Source: JBBDWJ01 sp040902925 (lineage in GTDB: Bacteria > Acidobacteriota > Terriglobia > Bryobacterales > UBA6623). From it: a DNA stretch of 11,240 nt. This document shows, piece after piece, positions 1 through 5,180 of the stretch. The position numbers were made by a program, and so were the translations under genes. The first letter of the stretch is position 1. Each line of letters begins with the position of its first letter. The notes under the pieces were generated by a model. The model worked only from the letters and a program-made list of their open reading frames with translations, was not told where the DNA came from and searched no databases. The DNA lies in the NCBI GenBank assembly GCA_040902925.1, contig JBBDWJ010000348.1, forward strand, positions 1 through 11,240, written 5' to 3'.

Positions 1-27
1 GAGCGGGCCAAAGGCTGGGAGCAGTAA
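1..27 (+). CDS. Possible 3' end of an upstream gene (last 8 codons)
   Basis: Frame 1 reads ERAKGWEQ followed by a TAA stop at 25-27. Its third codon positions are mostly G or C, as in the other host genes here. The stop is followed 8 bases later by the same palindrome that follows glpD, so a gene ending here fits the layout. Eight codons are too few to identify a product, and the open frame could be chance. Confidence 0.3.
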   Translation, partial: ERAKGWEQ

Positions 28-35
28 GACAGTGA

Positions 36-55
36 CACAGACAATCCTGTCTGTG
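36..55. repeat. REP-like palindrome, family 1, copy A
   Basis: A perfect inverted repeat with 8-bp arms CACAGACA and TGTCTGTG around the loop ATCC. No T-run follows, so it is not a typical intrinsic terminator. The same 20 bases recur at 1758-1777, and a half copy lies at 4192-4206, so this is a dispersed extragenic palindrome. Confidence 0.85.
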
Positions 56-113
56 ATCCGCGCACAATTCTCTATCTGATCCCTGGGGCAGAAAATTCGG
101 TCTGGTCAGCACT

Positions 114-135
114 GGTAGCCGGGAGACCGGCCACC
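114..135. repeat. Hairpin in the glpD upstream spacer
   Basis: GGT and ACC pair outside one mismatch, then GCCGG (118-122) and CCGGC (127-131) pair around the loop GAGA. It could fold in the 5' leader of the glpD mRNA or be another extragenic palindrome. No function can be assigned. Confidence 0.4.
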
Positions 136-153
136 GAGGCCAGCCCTAACCAT

Positions 154-173
154 CGGACAGCCAGGGTTGTCCG
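154..173. repeat. Hairpin just upstream of glpD
   Basis: Arms CGGACA (154-159) and TGTCCG (168-173) pair perfectly around an 8-nt loop. It ends 24 bases before the glpD start codon, so it could affect translation start, or it may simply be another REP-like palindrome. The spacer 28-197 otherwise shows no gene. Confidence 0.4.
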
Positions 174-197
174 CCCCACCCCTCATAATCAATTCTG

Positions 198-1757
198 ATG
201 AACCGCGAAGAAATGCTCAGCCGCCTTCAGGACCAGTCTGGCCCGTGGGACATGCTCATCATCGGCGGCGGCGCCAGCGGAGTCGGCAGCGCCCTGGACG
301 CCGCCGCGCGCGGCTATAACGTGCTGCTCGCCGAACAAAGCGACTTCGGCAAGGGCAGCTCCAGCCGCAGCACCAAGCTCATCCACGGCGGCGTGCGTTA
401 CCTGCAGCAGGGCAATATTTCGCTCGTCATGGAAGCCCTCAAGGAACGCGGCATCCTACGCAACAACGCGCCCCATCTGGTCCATGACCTGGCCTTCATC
501 GTTCCCAACTACGACTGGTGGGAAGCCCCGTTCTATGGCATCGGCATGAAGGTCTACGACCTGCTGGCCGGCAAATACGGTTTTGGAACCTCGCGGCTGC
601 TCTCGAAAGAGGCGACCCTTCAGCGCATCCCGACCATCCGCACGGAAGGCTTTCGCGGCGGCGTGATGTACTACGACGGGCAGTTCGACGATGCTCGTCT
701 GCTCATCGGCATGGTGCGCACGGCCGCCGAGCAAGGCGCCACGCTGCTGAACTACTTTCGGGTTAAGGCGCTCACCAAGGGCGGCGGCGGTTTTCTGGAT
801 GGCGCTGTTTGCGAAGACGTCGAGACGGGCAGGGAATACCCCGTTTCGGCGAAAGTAATTCTGAACGCCACGGGACCGTTTTCCGACAGCGTCCGCGTGC
901 TCGACAATCCGCAGGCAACGCCGATGATCGCGCCCAGCCAGGGCATTCATCTCGTGCTCGACGGGTCATTCCTGCCCGGCGATTCCGCGATCATGGTGCC
1001 GCGCACCAGCGACGGCCGCGTGATGTTCGCCATCCCCTGGCACGGCGCGGCGCTGGTCGGAACGACCGACACCCCCATCGATGAAGTGTCGCTCGAGCCC
1101 GTGCCGTTTCCCGAAGAGATCGATTTCATCCTCGAGACCGCCGGGCAGTATCTCCGCAAGGCTCCAACCCGCGACGACGTGCTGAGCGTGTTCGCCGGCA
1201 TCCGCCCGCTCGTCAAAGCGGGCGAAGGAAAAAACACCGCCGCGCTGGCGCGAGATCACAACATCGATATTTCGAGCTCGGGCCTGCTGTCGGTAACGGG
1301 AGGCAAATGGACGACCTACCGCAAGATGGCGGAGGACTGCGTCGATCACGCGGCGACGCTGGCCGGGCTCGAAACAAGGCCCTGCGTCACGCAGCAGTTG
1401 AACATTCACGGCTATCACCGTAGCGCCGCAAAGTTCGGTGATTTGAAGCTTTACGGGGCGGATGCGCCGGCGGTGTCGGATCTGCTGCGGGCCACCCCTG
1501 CGCTGGCGGAAAAACTTCACCCCGCGCTGACGGCGCGAGCCGGCGAGGTGGTTTGGGCGGCGCGCTCGGAGATGGCCCGCACGGTCGATGATTTTCTGGC
1601 GCGGCGAACAAGGGCGCTAGTGTTGAACGCCCGCGCGGCAAGAGAAGCCGCAACAAAAGTGGCTGATCTGCTCGCCAGCGAGCTAGGCCGCGACGACAAG
1701 TGGAAGACAGCCCAGCTAGAAGCCTTCTCAAAGATCGCCGGGAACTACGTGCTGTAG
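198..1757 (+). CDS. glpD: Aerobic glycerol-3-phosphate dehydrogenase (FAD-dependent)
   Basis: Oxidises sn-glycerol 3-phosphate to dihydroxyacetone phosphate and passes electrons to membrane quinone. It links glycerol and phospholipid turnover to glycolysis and respiration. The 519-residue product has the usual family length. An N-terminal FAD-binding fold carries GGGASG (residues 23-28) and an acidic residue at the end of the second strand (E46). The family stretch GSSSRSTKLIHGGVRYL (53-69) follows, then the DAO domain with TGPFSD, the GTTDTP loop and VTGGKWTTYR. The C-terminal helical domain ends near residue 519. The ATG at 198 lacks a clear Shine-Dalgarno; an in-frame ATG at 213 behind GAAGAA is an alternative. 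No glpK, glpF or glpR lies nearby. The stop codon is inside the stem of a palindrome, and a transposon sits 37 bp downstream. Confidence 0.95.
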   Translation: MNREEMLSRLQDQSGPWDMLIIGGGASGVGSALDAAARGYNVLLAEQSDFGKGSSSRSTKLIHGGVRYLQQGNISLVMEALKERGILRNNAPHLVHDLAFIVPNYDWWEAPFYGIGMKVYDLLAGKYGFGTSRLLSKEATLQRIPTIRTEGFRGGVMYYDGQFDDARLLIGMVRTAAEQGATLLNYFRVKALTKGGGGFLDGAVCEDVETGREYPVSAKVILNATGPFSDSVRVLDNPQATPMIAPSQGIHLVLDGSFLPGDSAIMVPRTSDGRVMFAIPWHGAALVGTTDTPIDEVSLEPVPFPEEIDFILETAGQYLRKAPTRDDVLSVFAGIRPLVKAGEGKNTAALARDHNIDISSSGLLSVTGGKWTTYRKMAEDCVDHAATLAGLETRPCVTQQLNIHGYHRSAAKFGDLKLYGADAPAVSDLLRATPALAEKLHPALTARAGEVVWAARSEMARTVDDFLARRTRALVLNARAAREAATKVADLLASELGRDDKWKTAQLEAFSKIAGNYVL

Positions 1758-1782
1758 CACAGACAATCCTGTCTGTGCTGCA
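1753..1782. repeat. REP-like palindrome, family 1, copy B, overlapping the glpD stop codon
   Basis: The core arms and loop of copy A recur at 1758-1777. Pairing continues outward to 13 bp with one G-T wobble (1755 with 1780), so the TAG stop (1755-1757) lies in the left arm. No T-run follows. As RNA it could mark the 3' end of glpD mRNA by blocking exonucleases, a known role of REP hairpins in enterobacteria; that role here is inference. Confidence 0.8.
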
Positions 1783-1794
1783 CAGGCAAGATTC
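1780..1794. repeat. Left half of an interrupted family 1 palindrome, including the left target-site duplication
   Basis: GCACAGG (1780-1786) is followed by CAAGATTC (1787-1794), which abuts the left end of the transposon. The matching CAAGATTG and the other arm lie at 4155-4169. Together they rebuild a hairpin with arms GCACAGGCA and TGCCTGTGC and the loop AGAT. The duplicated 8 bp differ only in the last base, adjacent to the element. Confidence 0.75.
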
Positions 1795-1810
1795 GGCAAT
1801 AACATACTTG
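1795..1810 (+). repeat. Left terminal inverted repeat of the IS1595-like element
   Basis: GGCAATAACATACTTG, a perfect reverse-complement match to 4139-4154. Matches inward of this are only scattered. The similarity outward of it belongs to the palindromic target rather than the element. Confidence 0.85.
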
Positions 1811-1868
1811 CCTAATCCATACCTTGGTGTTAGGGTAGGGCCATCGGTGCGCCCCAAGGGGGTGTACC

Positions 1869-2666
1869 TTGGCTAAACACAAAGGGATTTGGAGTCTTTA
1901 CGATATGCTCCGCTTTCACGCAGAAGTTTTTTGCCGGGCGTCCGGCCTCTTGGGCCAAGTGTACATGGAAAGCCAGATCACCCCGAATTTCATTCGAGAC
2001 TCGTCCTGGGCTGTCTTGGGAGAGGCCTTGGCTGATTTGGAAAAGCAATGCCGGGCACTAGGTCTATCATCAGCGTTGGCGCAGGCAGCCAGAGTCAGGC
2101 GTGCGATTACGGACCAGAATTCGCAGTTTTCAATCGAGCGGCTAGGGCGCGACCTGATAGAGGTCCACACAAGGTTCGTTGACGAGTTACATGCGCGACT
2201 CATCTATATTTTAGATGCCCCTCACGCTGCCTATTTCACGGACAGTCAGTTCTCACCTGTGGCGAAAGCATGTTTCCCTGAGGCAAACCACGATATGGAA
2301 GAAGCTGGCAAGTGTCTCGCCTTTGAGCGCCCAACCGCTTGCGCTTTTCACCTGATGCGCGTTACGGAATATGCGCTCCACGAGATGGCTAAAGTTGTGG
2401 GCATTCAGCAAGACCGACCAAATTGGGAACCGATCATCAGAAAGATAGACATGGAACTCAAGAGCAAGTACGAAGATCGGATATTTAAGGGATCTGCCGA
2501 CCTATTAGCGAACATGTCGTCCCACCTACAAGCCGTCAAAGTAGCGTGGCGCAATCGGGTCATGCACGTCGAAAAGAAGCACACGATGGAAGAGGCCCGC
2601 GAGATCTACGATGCTACCCGTGGCCTGATGCGCTATTTAGCTGAGAACTTGCCGGAAAGGAGCTAG
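1869..2666 (+). CDS. HEPN-like protein with RNxxxH motif, transposon passenger
   Basis: A 265-residue, mainly helical protein. Near the C-terminus it has RNRVMH (residues 228-233), fitting the R-x4-H signature of HEPN domains, many of which are ribonucleases in defence and toxin systems. It also carries CAFHLMRVTEYALHEMAKVVG (split: CAFHLMRV at 158-165, TEYALHEMAKVVG at 166-178) and a helix after the motif ending MRYLAENLPE. This arrangement resembles a widespread family of uncharacterised proteins I recall, with AVK-AWRN--MHVE followed by EEA-EI-DA-R-LM--LA. I chose the TTG at 1869 because AAGGGGG lies 6 bases upstream; an in-frame ATG at 1905 is an alternative. The next gene starts 4 bases after the stop, so they are co-transcribed. 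RNase activity is inferred from the motif only, and the protein could be a non-catalytic HEPN scaffold. Confidence 0.75.
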   Translation: MAKHKGIWSLYDMLRFHAEVFCRASGLLGQVYMESQITPNFIRDSSWAVLGEALADLEKQCRALGLSSALAQAARVRRAITDQNSQFSIERLGRDLIEVHTRFVDELHARLIYILDAPHAAYFTDSQFSPVAKACFPEANHDMEEAGKCLAFERPTACAFHLMRVTEYALHEMAKVVGIQQDRPNWEPIIRKIDMELKSKYEDRIFKGSADLLANMSSHLQAVKVAWRNRVMHVEKKHTMEEAREIYDATRGLMRYLAENLPERS

Positions 2667-2670
2667 CGGT

Positions 2671-2955
2671 ATGGCAAAAAAACGCTACTCAATTGATCTG
2701 AAGGATGTTCGTGCGGTAATCCTGGAGTGCGCCAAGTGCGGCGCAACGATGGGTTTTTCAACTTCCCAGTGGAATAGCGCACCCCTCGGCTGTTCGAACT
2801 GTCGCGGTGTTGAAAGCCGCGATGCGACAGCGCATCAGATGTATGACAGCTTGCGAGTTTCCTTGGCTGATCTCACACGGGTCTACACAAAACTTCCCTT
2901 CCGCGTCCGGTTCGAGTTCAACGGACTGGAAGAGACAGAGCAGGCGGAGGTATGA
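2671..2955 (+). CDS. Small zinc-ribbon protein, transposon passenger
   Basis: A 94-residue protein with two CxxC knuckles, C20/C23 (CAKC) and C41/C44 (CSNC), 17 residues apart, as in a zinc ribbon. The rest is a short helical/strand tail with no recognised catalytic motif. Its ATG has a strong Shine-Dalgarno (AAGGAG, 2657-2662) that overlaps the end of the HEPN gene, so the two are translationally close and very likely one operon. It may act as a partner or adaptor of the HEPN protein, or bind nucleic acid. That is inference from context; zinc ribbons of this type have many uses. Confidence 0.75.
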   Translation: MAKKRYSIDLKDVRAVILECAKCGATMGFSTSQWNSAPLGCSNCRGVESRDATAHQMYDSLRVSLADLTRVYTKLPFRVRFEFNGLEETEQAEV

Positions 2956-2964
2956 TTAACACAG

Positions 2965-3162
2965 ATGCCAGACACGACGCCCGAATACGAAGCCTTCACG
3001 GACTTCATGGACAAGCTCGTCAAAGTGCCACACTCCACGATCAAGCGCGGAATCACGAACCACCGCAAGAAGTCCGCCGCAAACCCGAACCGGCCCGGAC
3101 CAAAGCCGGGCCGCAAGCGGGCTACGAACGGCGCTTCCCGCGATTCTCACGAGTCAGTTTAG
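2965..3162 (+). CDS. Small basic protein of unknown function, transposon passenger
   Basis: A 65-residue protein. The N-terminal 30 residues (TPEYEAFTDFMDKLVKVPHS) look like a family of small bacterial proteins I recall with a KLLKVPHSEIK-like helix. The C-terminal half is rich in K, R, P and G (PGPKPGRKR), suggesting nucleic acid binding or a disordered tail. The ATG lies 14 bases after GGAGG (2946-2950), long but usable spacing, and 9 bases after the preceding stop, so it is the third gene of the passenger operon. Its stop overlaps the convergent transposase stop by 4 bases (3159-3162). It might be an antitoxin or regulator for the HEPN gene; nothing in the sequence proves this. Confidence 0.6.
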   Translation: MPDTTPEYEAFTDFMDKLVKVPHSTIKRGITNHRKKSAANPNRPGPKPGRKRATNGASRDSHESV

Positions 3163-4106
3163 GCTGCCGTTTCCGACACCTTGCCAGTGAGTTCCTTGTA
3201 GGTGACTCGCTTGCCGACCACTTGGCCCACCGCCTTGCTAAATCGCTCCCCATCATTCATCTTCTTGCGATTGTTGTAGCGAAACGCCTGCTCGTCCACG
3301 TAGCGGAACAAGTGGAAGGGCTCCACGCTGATATAGGTTCCGTTGATCCCGCGCTTGAGCAGCGACCAGAAGTTTTCCAAACCGTTGGTGTGGACGTTGC
3401 CTTTGACGTACGCTTCCGCGTGGTCAATCACCTGATGGGCGTACTCGCTGTCCAGTCCGAAGTAGGCGGGGTGCGCGTCAGTGAAAACCTCAGACCCGCT
3501 GGCAACGTTTTCTTTGACGATGCCGTGCAGGGTCTTGCGGTTATTCTTGGCTACAACCTGGGTTCTGACCTCACCGTGGCGCGACAGCAGCCCCATGACA
3601 ATGGTCTTACCGAGCGGCCCGCGTGCCTTGATTCTCGCTTCCCGTACGCCCTTGTGCATGTTCCGAGCCTTTCCACCGATGAAGGTTTCATCGACTTCAA
3701 TCTGCCCGGACATGCTTTGCACAAAAGGGCTTGCTTGCATCGCCAGCCGGATTCTCTGGAGCATGAACCAAGCGGTTTTCTGAGTGACGCCGAGCGCCCG
3801 GTGGATCTCGTAAGAAGAGATACCGTTTTTGCAGTTGACCACGAACCACACGGCGGGCAGCCACTTCTGCATCGGAAGCGGGGAGTCCTCAAAAATGGTC
3901 CCGGTTTTGATGGTGAACTGACGCCGGGGATGGTGGGTCGCACACTGCCAGCGGCTGTACTTGGGCTGGTAGGTTACCTTGTCAGAATCGCAGCGCGGGC
4001 AGGTAACGCCATTGGGCCAACGGCGGGCAATCATGTACTCGCGGCAGTTGTCGGCGCTCGAAAAGTGCAACACCGCTTCTTGAAGGGTTTTGATTCCGTG
4101 TTCCAT
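3159..4106 (-). CDS. IS1595-family transposase (ISXO2-like DDE)
   Basis: A 315-residue transposase that moves the element by cut and paste or copy. The N-terminal zinc ribbon has C36/C39 (CPRC) and C55 with H58/H59. A helix-turn-helix-like region (about 95-125, SYEIHRALGVTQKTAWFML) follows. The ISXO2-type catalytic domain has D139 in VDETFIGGK, D210 in FTDAHPAY, and N241/E244 in HTNGLENFWSLLKRG with K251, the DD(N/E)K arrangement of the family. Length is normal and the frame intact, so it may be active. It reads away from the right inverted repeat, with its start 33 bp inside the right end. No clear Shine-Dalgarno precedes the ATG. Confidence 0.93.
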   Translation of the reverse strand: MEHGIKTLQEAVLHFSSADNCREYMIARRWPNGVTCPRCDSDKVTYQPKYSRWQCATHHPRRQFTIKTGTIFEDSPLPMQKWLPAVWFVVNCKNGISSYEIHRALGVTQKTAWFMLQRIRLAMQASPFVQSMSGQIEVDETFIGGKARNMHKGVREARIKARGPLGKTIVMGLLSRHGEVRTQVVAKNNRKTLHGIVKENVASGSEVFTDAHPAYFGLDSEYAHQVIDHAEAYVKGNVHTNGLENFWSLLKRGINGTYISVEPFHLFRYVDEQAFRYNNRKKMNDGERFSKAVGQVVGKRVTYKELTGKVSETAA

Positions 4107-4138
4107 GGTTCAAGGATACCCCAAAACCACGGAGTTGT

Positions 4139-4154
4139 CAAGTATGTTATTGCC
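4139..4154 (-). repeat. Right terminal inverted repeat of the IS1595-like element
   Basis: CAAGTATGTTATTGCC, the exact reverse complement of 1795-1810. The next bases outward, CAAGATTG (4155-4162), are the right copy of the target duplication. Confidence 0.85.
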
Positions 4155-4169
4155 CAAGATTGCCTGTGC
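4155..4169. repeat. Right half of the interrupted family 1 palindrome, with the right target duplication
   Basis: CAAGATTG (4155-4162) followed by CCTGTGC completes the hairpin begun at 1780-1786. When the transposon and one duplication copy are removed, the site is a perfect 9-bp stem with a 4-nt loop. Confidence 0.75.
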
Positions 4170-4191
4170 CACTAAGAGGGCCAAACTCCAG

Positions 4192-4206
4192 GCACAGACA
4201 ATCCTG
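4192..4206. repeat. Half copy of the family 1 palindrome
   Basis: GCACAGACAATCCTG matches 1757-1771 exactly; the second arm is not conserved (CATTGCTGTG follows). It is a degenerate copy of the repeat at 36-55 and 1758-1777, in the same orientation. Confidence 0.7.
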
Positions 4207-4261
4207 CATTGCTGTGTAGGCCGTGTCCGCAGGCCCTGTCTGTAAAGCCAAGGACCAAGTG

Positions 4262-4285
4262 GGGACCGGTACTCCTGCCGGTCCC
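4262..4285. repeat. REP-like palindrome, family 2, copy 1
   Basis: Arms GGGACCGG and CCGGTCCC pair over 8 bp around an 8-nt loop TACTCCTG. Its reverse complement matches 20 of 22 core positions of the hairpin at 4470-4491, so the two are inverted copies of one repeat. Confidence 0.75.
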
Positions 4286-4303
4286 GGCGGGCGGAAGCCC
4301 GCC
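4286..4303. repeat. GC-rich hairpin next to family 2 copy 1
   Basis: GGCGGGC and GCCCGCC pair perfectly around the loop GGAA, directly abutting the preceding hairpin. The two together resemble a composite extragenic repeat. No T-run follows. Confidence 0.6.
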
Positions 4304-4451
4304 TGTCTCGTGTGCCAGAACAAGACCGAACTGTGTGGTCTTACGGTCGTGGCGAGTCGTGGCAAGCTTGGTCTCACCGTGAGCGTTGCCGTGCGTCACG
4401 AGTGCCCTAACTAACTGAGGGCAAGGATATTCTCAGTGCAAGAAAAAGCCG

Positions 4452-4468
4452 TCGCCGCTCCGCGGCGA
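4452..4468. repeat. GC-rich hairpin before family 2 copy 2
   Basis: TCGCCGC and GCGGCGA pair over 7 bp around the loop TCC. It sits 1 base before the second family 2 hairpin, again giving a pair of adjacent hairpins. Confidence 0.6.
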
Positions 4469-4469
4469 A

Positions 4470-4491
4470 GGACCGGCAAGAGTGCCGGTCC
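4470..4491. repeat. REP-like palindrome, family 2, copy 2
   Basis: GGACCGGC and GCCGGTCC pair over 8 bp around the loop AAGAGT. It is in inverted orientation relative to the copy at 4262-4285. Confidence 0.75.
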
Positions 4492-4564
4492 TCACATCGG
4501 CAACTCCAGCGCCGATCACCTGGACCTATTCGGCTGCCACGCCTTTCATGCGACACCGGAGCTC

Positions 4565-4966
4565 TTACTCTTCTTCCGGCTCCAAAACCAGCGCCGCCGA
4601 GTTAATGCAGTAACGAGCTCCGGTAGGCCTGGGACCGTCCTCGAAAACATGCCCCAGGTGTGCATCGCAGTTACTACAGACGACCTCGACCCTGCGCATG
4701 CCATGGCTCTCGTCGAGCTCGTTGTTCACCCGATCCTCGGCCAGCGGCTTGGTGAAGCTGGGCCAGCCGGTGCCGGAGTCGAACTTGTCCTCCGAGGTGA
4801 ACAACTCATTGCCGCAACACACGCAGCGATAAACACCGGCTTCCTTGGAGTCGTGATACTCGCCGCTAAACGGCGGCTCTGTACCTTTCTGGCGGGTGAT
4901 GCGGTACTGCTCGGGCGTAAGCTTCTCCCGCCAGTTTGTTTCTTTCTTTTCGATGCCTTCGCTCAT
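4565..4966 (-). CDS. msrB: Peptide-methionine (R)-S-oxide reductase
   Basis: Reduces methionine R-sulfoxide in proteins, repairing oxidative damage in the cytosol. The 133-residue product is a single SelR/MsrB domain of normal length. It has the structural zinc cysteines C48/C51 (CVCC) and C97/C100 (CSNC), the SGTGWPSF loop (64-71), the GHVF segment (105-108), and the catalytic cysteine C120 in RYCINSAAL. Many MsrB proteins carry a recycling cysteine where this one has T66 in SGTGW, so regeneration may use another cysteine or thioredoxin directly. No msrA is next to it. The ATG at 4966 is preceded by AAGGTG about 12 bases away. It shares orientation with the Nramp-like gene upstream, but the 214-bp gap suggests its own promoter. 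Confidence 0.95.
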   Translation of the reverse strand: MSEGIEKKETNWREKLTPEQYRITRQKGTEPPFSGEYHDSKEAGVYRCVCCGNELFTSEDKFDSGTGWPSFTKPLAEDRVNNELDESHGMRRVEVVCSNCDAHLGHVFEDGPRPTGARYCINSAALVLEPEEE

Positions 4967-5058
4967 ATCCGAATGGTTTCACCTTCGAGCGTTTCTGGCA
5001 AGCAGTGCCAGTGGGCAGTGGGCGTGGGTGGATAGTAGCGAGTGCTCGTGGAGTGTGC

Positions 5059-5076
5059 GTGGGGAAGTCACCCCAC
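5059..5076. repeat. Hairpin in the spacer between the Nramp-like gene and msrB
   Basis: GTGGGG and CCCCAC pair over 6 bp around the loop AAGTCA. A related stretch, GGGGGTGACTGTCCCC, lies some 35 bases on. The spacer 4967-5180 shows no gene. These may be decayed extragenic repeats; no T-run marks a terminator. Confidence 0.4.
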
Positions 5077-5180
5077 AGCGAATTCTCATGAACAAGGGAA
5101 CCGTAGGTTTGGGGGTGACTGTCCCCGTCGGCATTCTCCCGCCCGCATTCCGCGTGAACAAAGGCGTCAAGGGGTGACCC

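Larger units (their letters stand above)
1795..4154. mobile_element. IS1595-family transposon with passenger genes (about 2360 bp)
   Basis: Bounded by perfect 16-bp inverted repeats (GGCAATAACATACTTG at the left, its reverse complement at the right). It is flanked by CAAGATTC and CAAGATTG, an 8-bp duplication with one mismatch, matching the 8-bp duplications known for the IS1595 family. The - strand transposase fills the right half. Three compact + strand genes fill the left half and end overlapping the transposase stop by 4 bases. Passenger HEPN sequence is visibly less GC-rich than flanking genes, consistent with transfer. Passenger-bearing IS1595 relatives are known, but I do not recognise this exact element. 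Confidence 0.85.
4170..4564. other. Gene-free spacer rich in palindromic repeats
   Basis: No convincing coding sequence on either strand. The short open frames here have poor start contexts and run through hairpin repeats. It holds a half copy of the family 1 palindrome (4192-4206), a TGTCTGT fragment at 4237-4243, and hairpins at 4262-4285, 4286-4303, 4452-4468 and 4470-4491. It looks like a landing zone for REP-like sequences between the glpD/transposon block and msrB. Confidence 0.7.

Noticed and set aside
456..950. 164-codon open frame on the - strand inside glpD
   Set aside because: Shadow of glpD, which is full length with all family motifs.
1753..1782. Rho-independent terminator after glpD
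   Set aside because: The stem is strong but no T-run follows on either strand.
1808..1836. Promoter for the passenger operon (TTGCCT, 17 bp, TAGGGT)
   Set aside because: Both boxes are poor matches; not strong enough to list as a feature.
2952..4175. 407-codon open frame on the + strand
   Set aside because: It lies mostly antisense to the transposase, whose zinc ribbon and DDE motifs are clear. Its own translation is low in family features, and it ignores the stop structure of the passenger operon.
1757..4206. 15-bp direct repeat GCACAGACAATCCTG as the transposon's target duplication
   Set aside because: It is not adjacent to the inverted repeats (gaps of 8 or more bases outside the interrupted palindrome), and its core also occurs upstream of glpD. 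It is a dispersed palindrome, and the 8-bp CAAGATTC/CAAGATTG pair fits better.
36..4491. Repeated short palindromes as a CRISPR array
   Set aside because: Copies are few, irregularly spaced by hundreds to thousands of bases and variable in orientation; no cas genes are present.
4436..5035. 199-codon open frame on the + strand
   Set aside because: Antisense to msrB and running through the hairpin repeats at 4452-4491.
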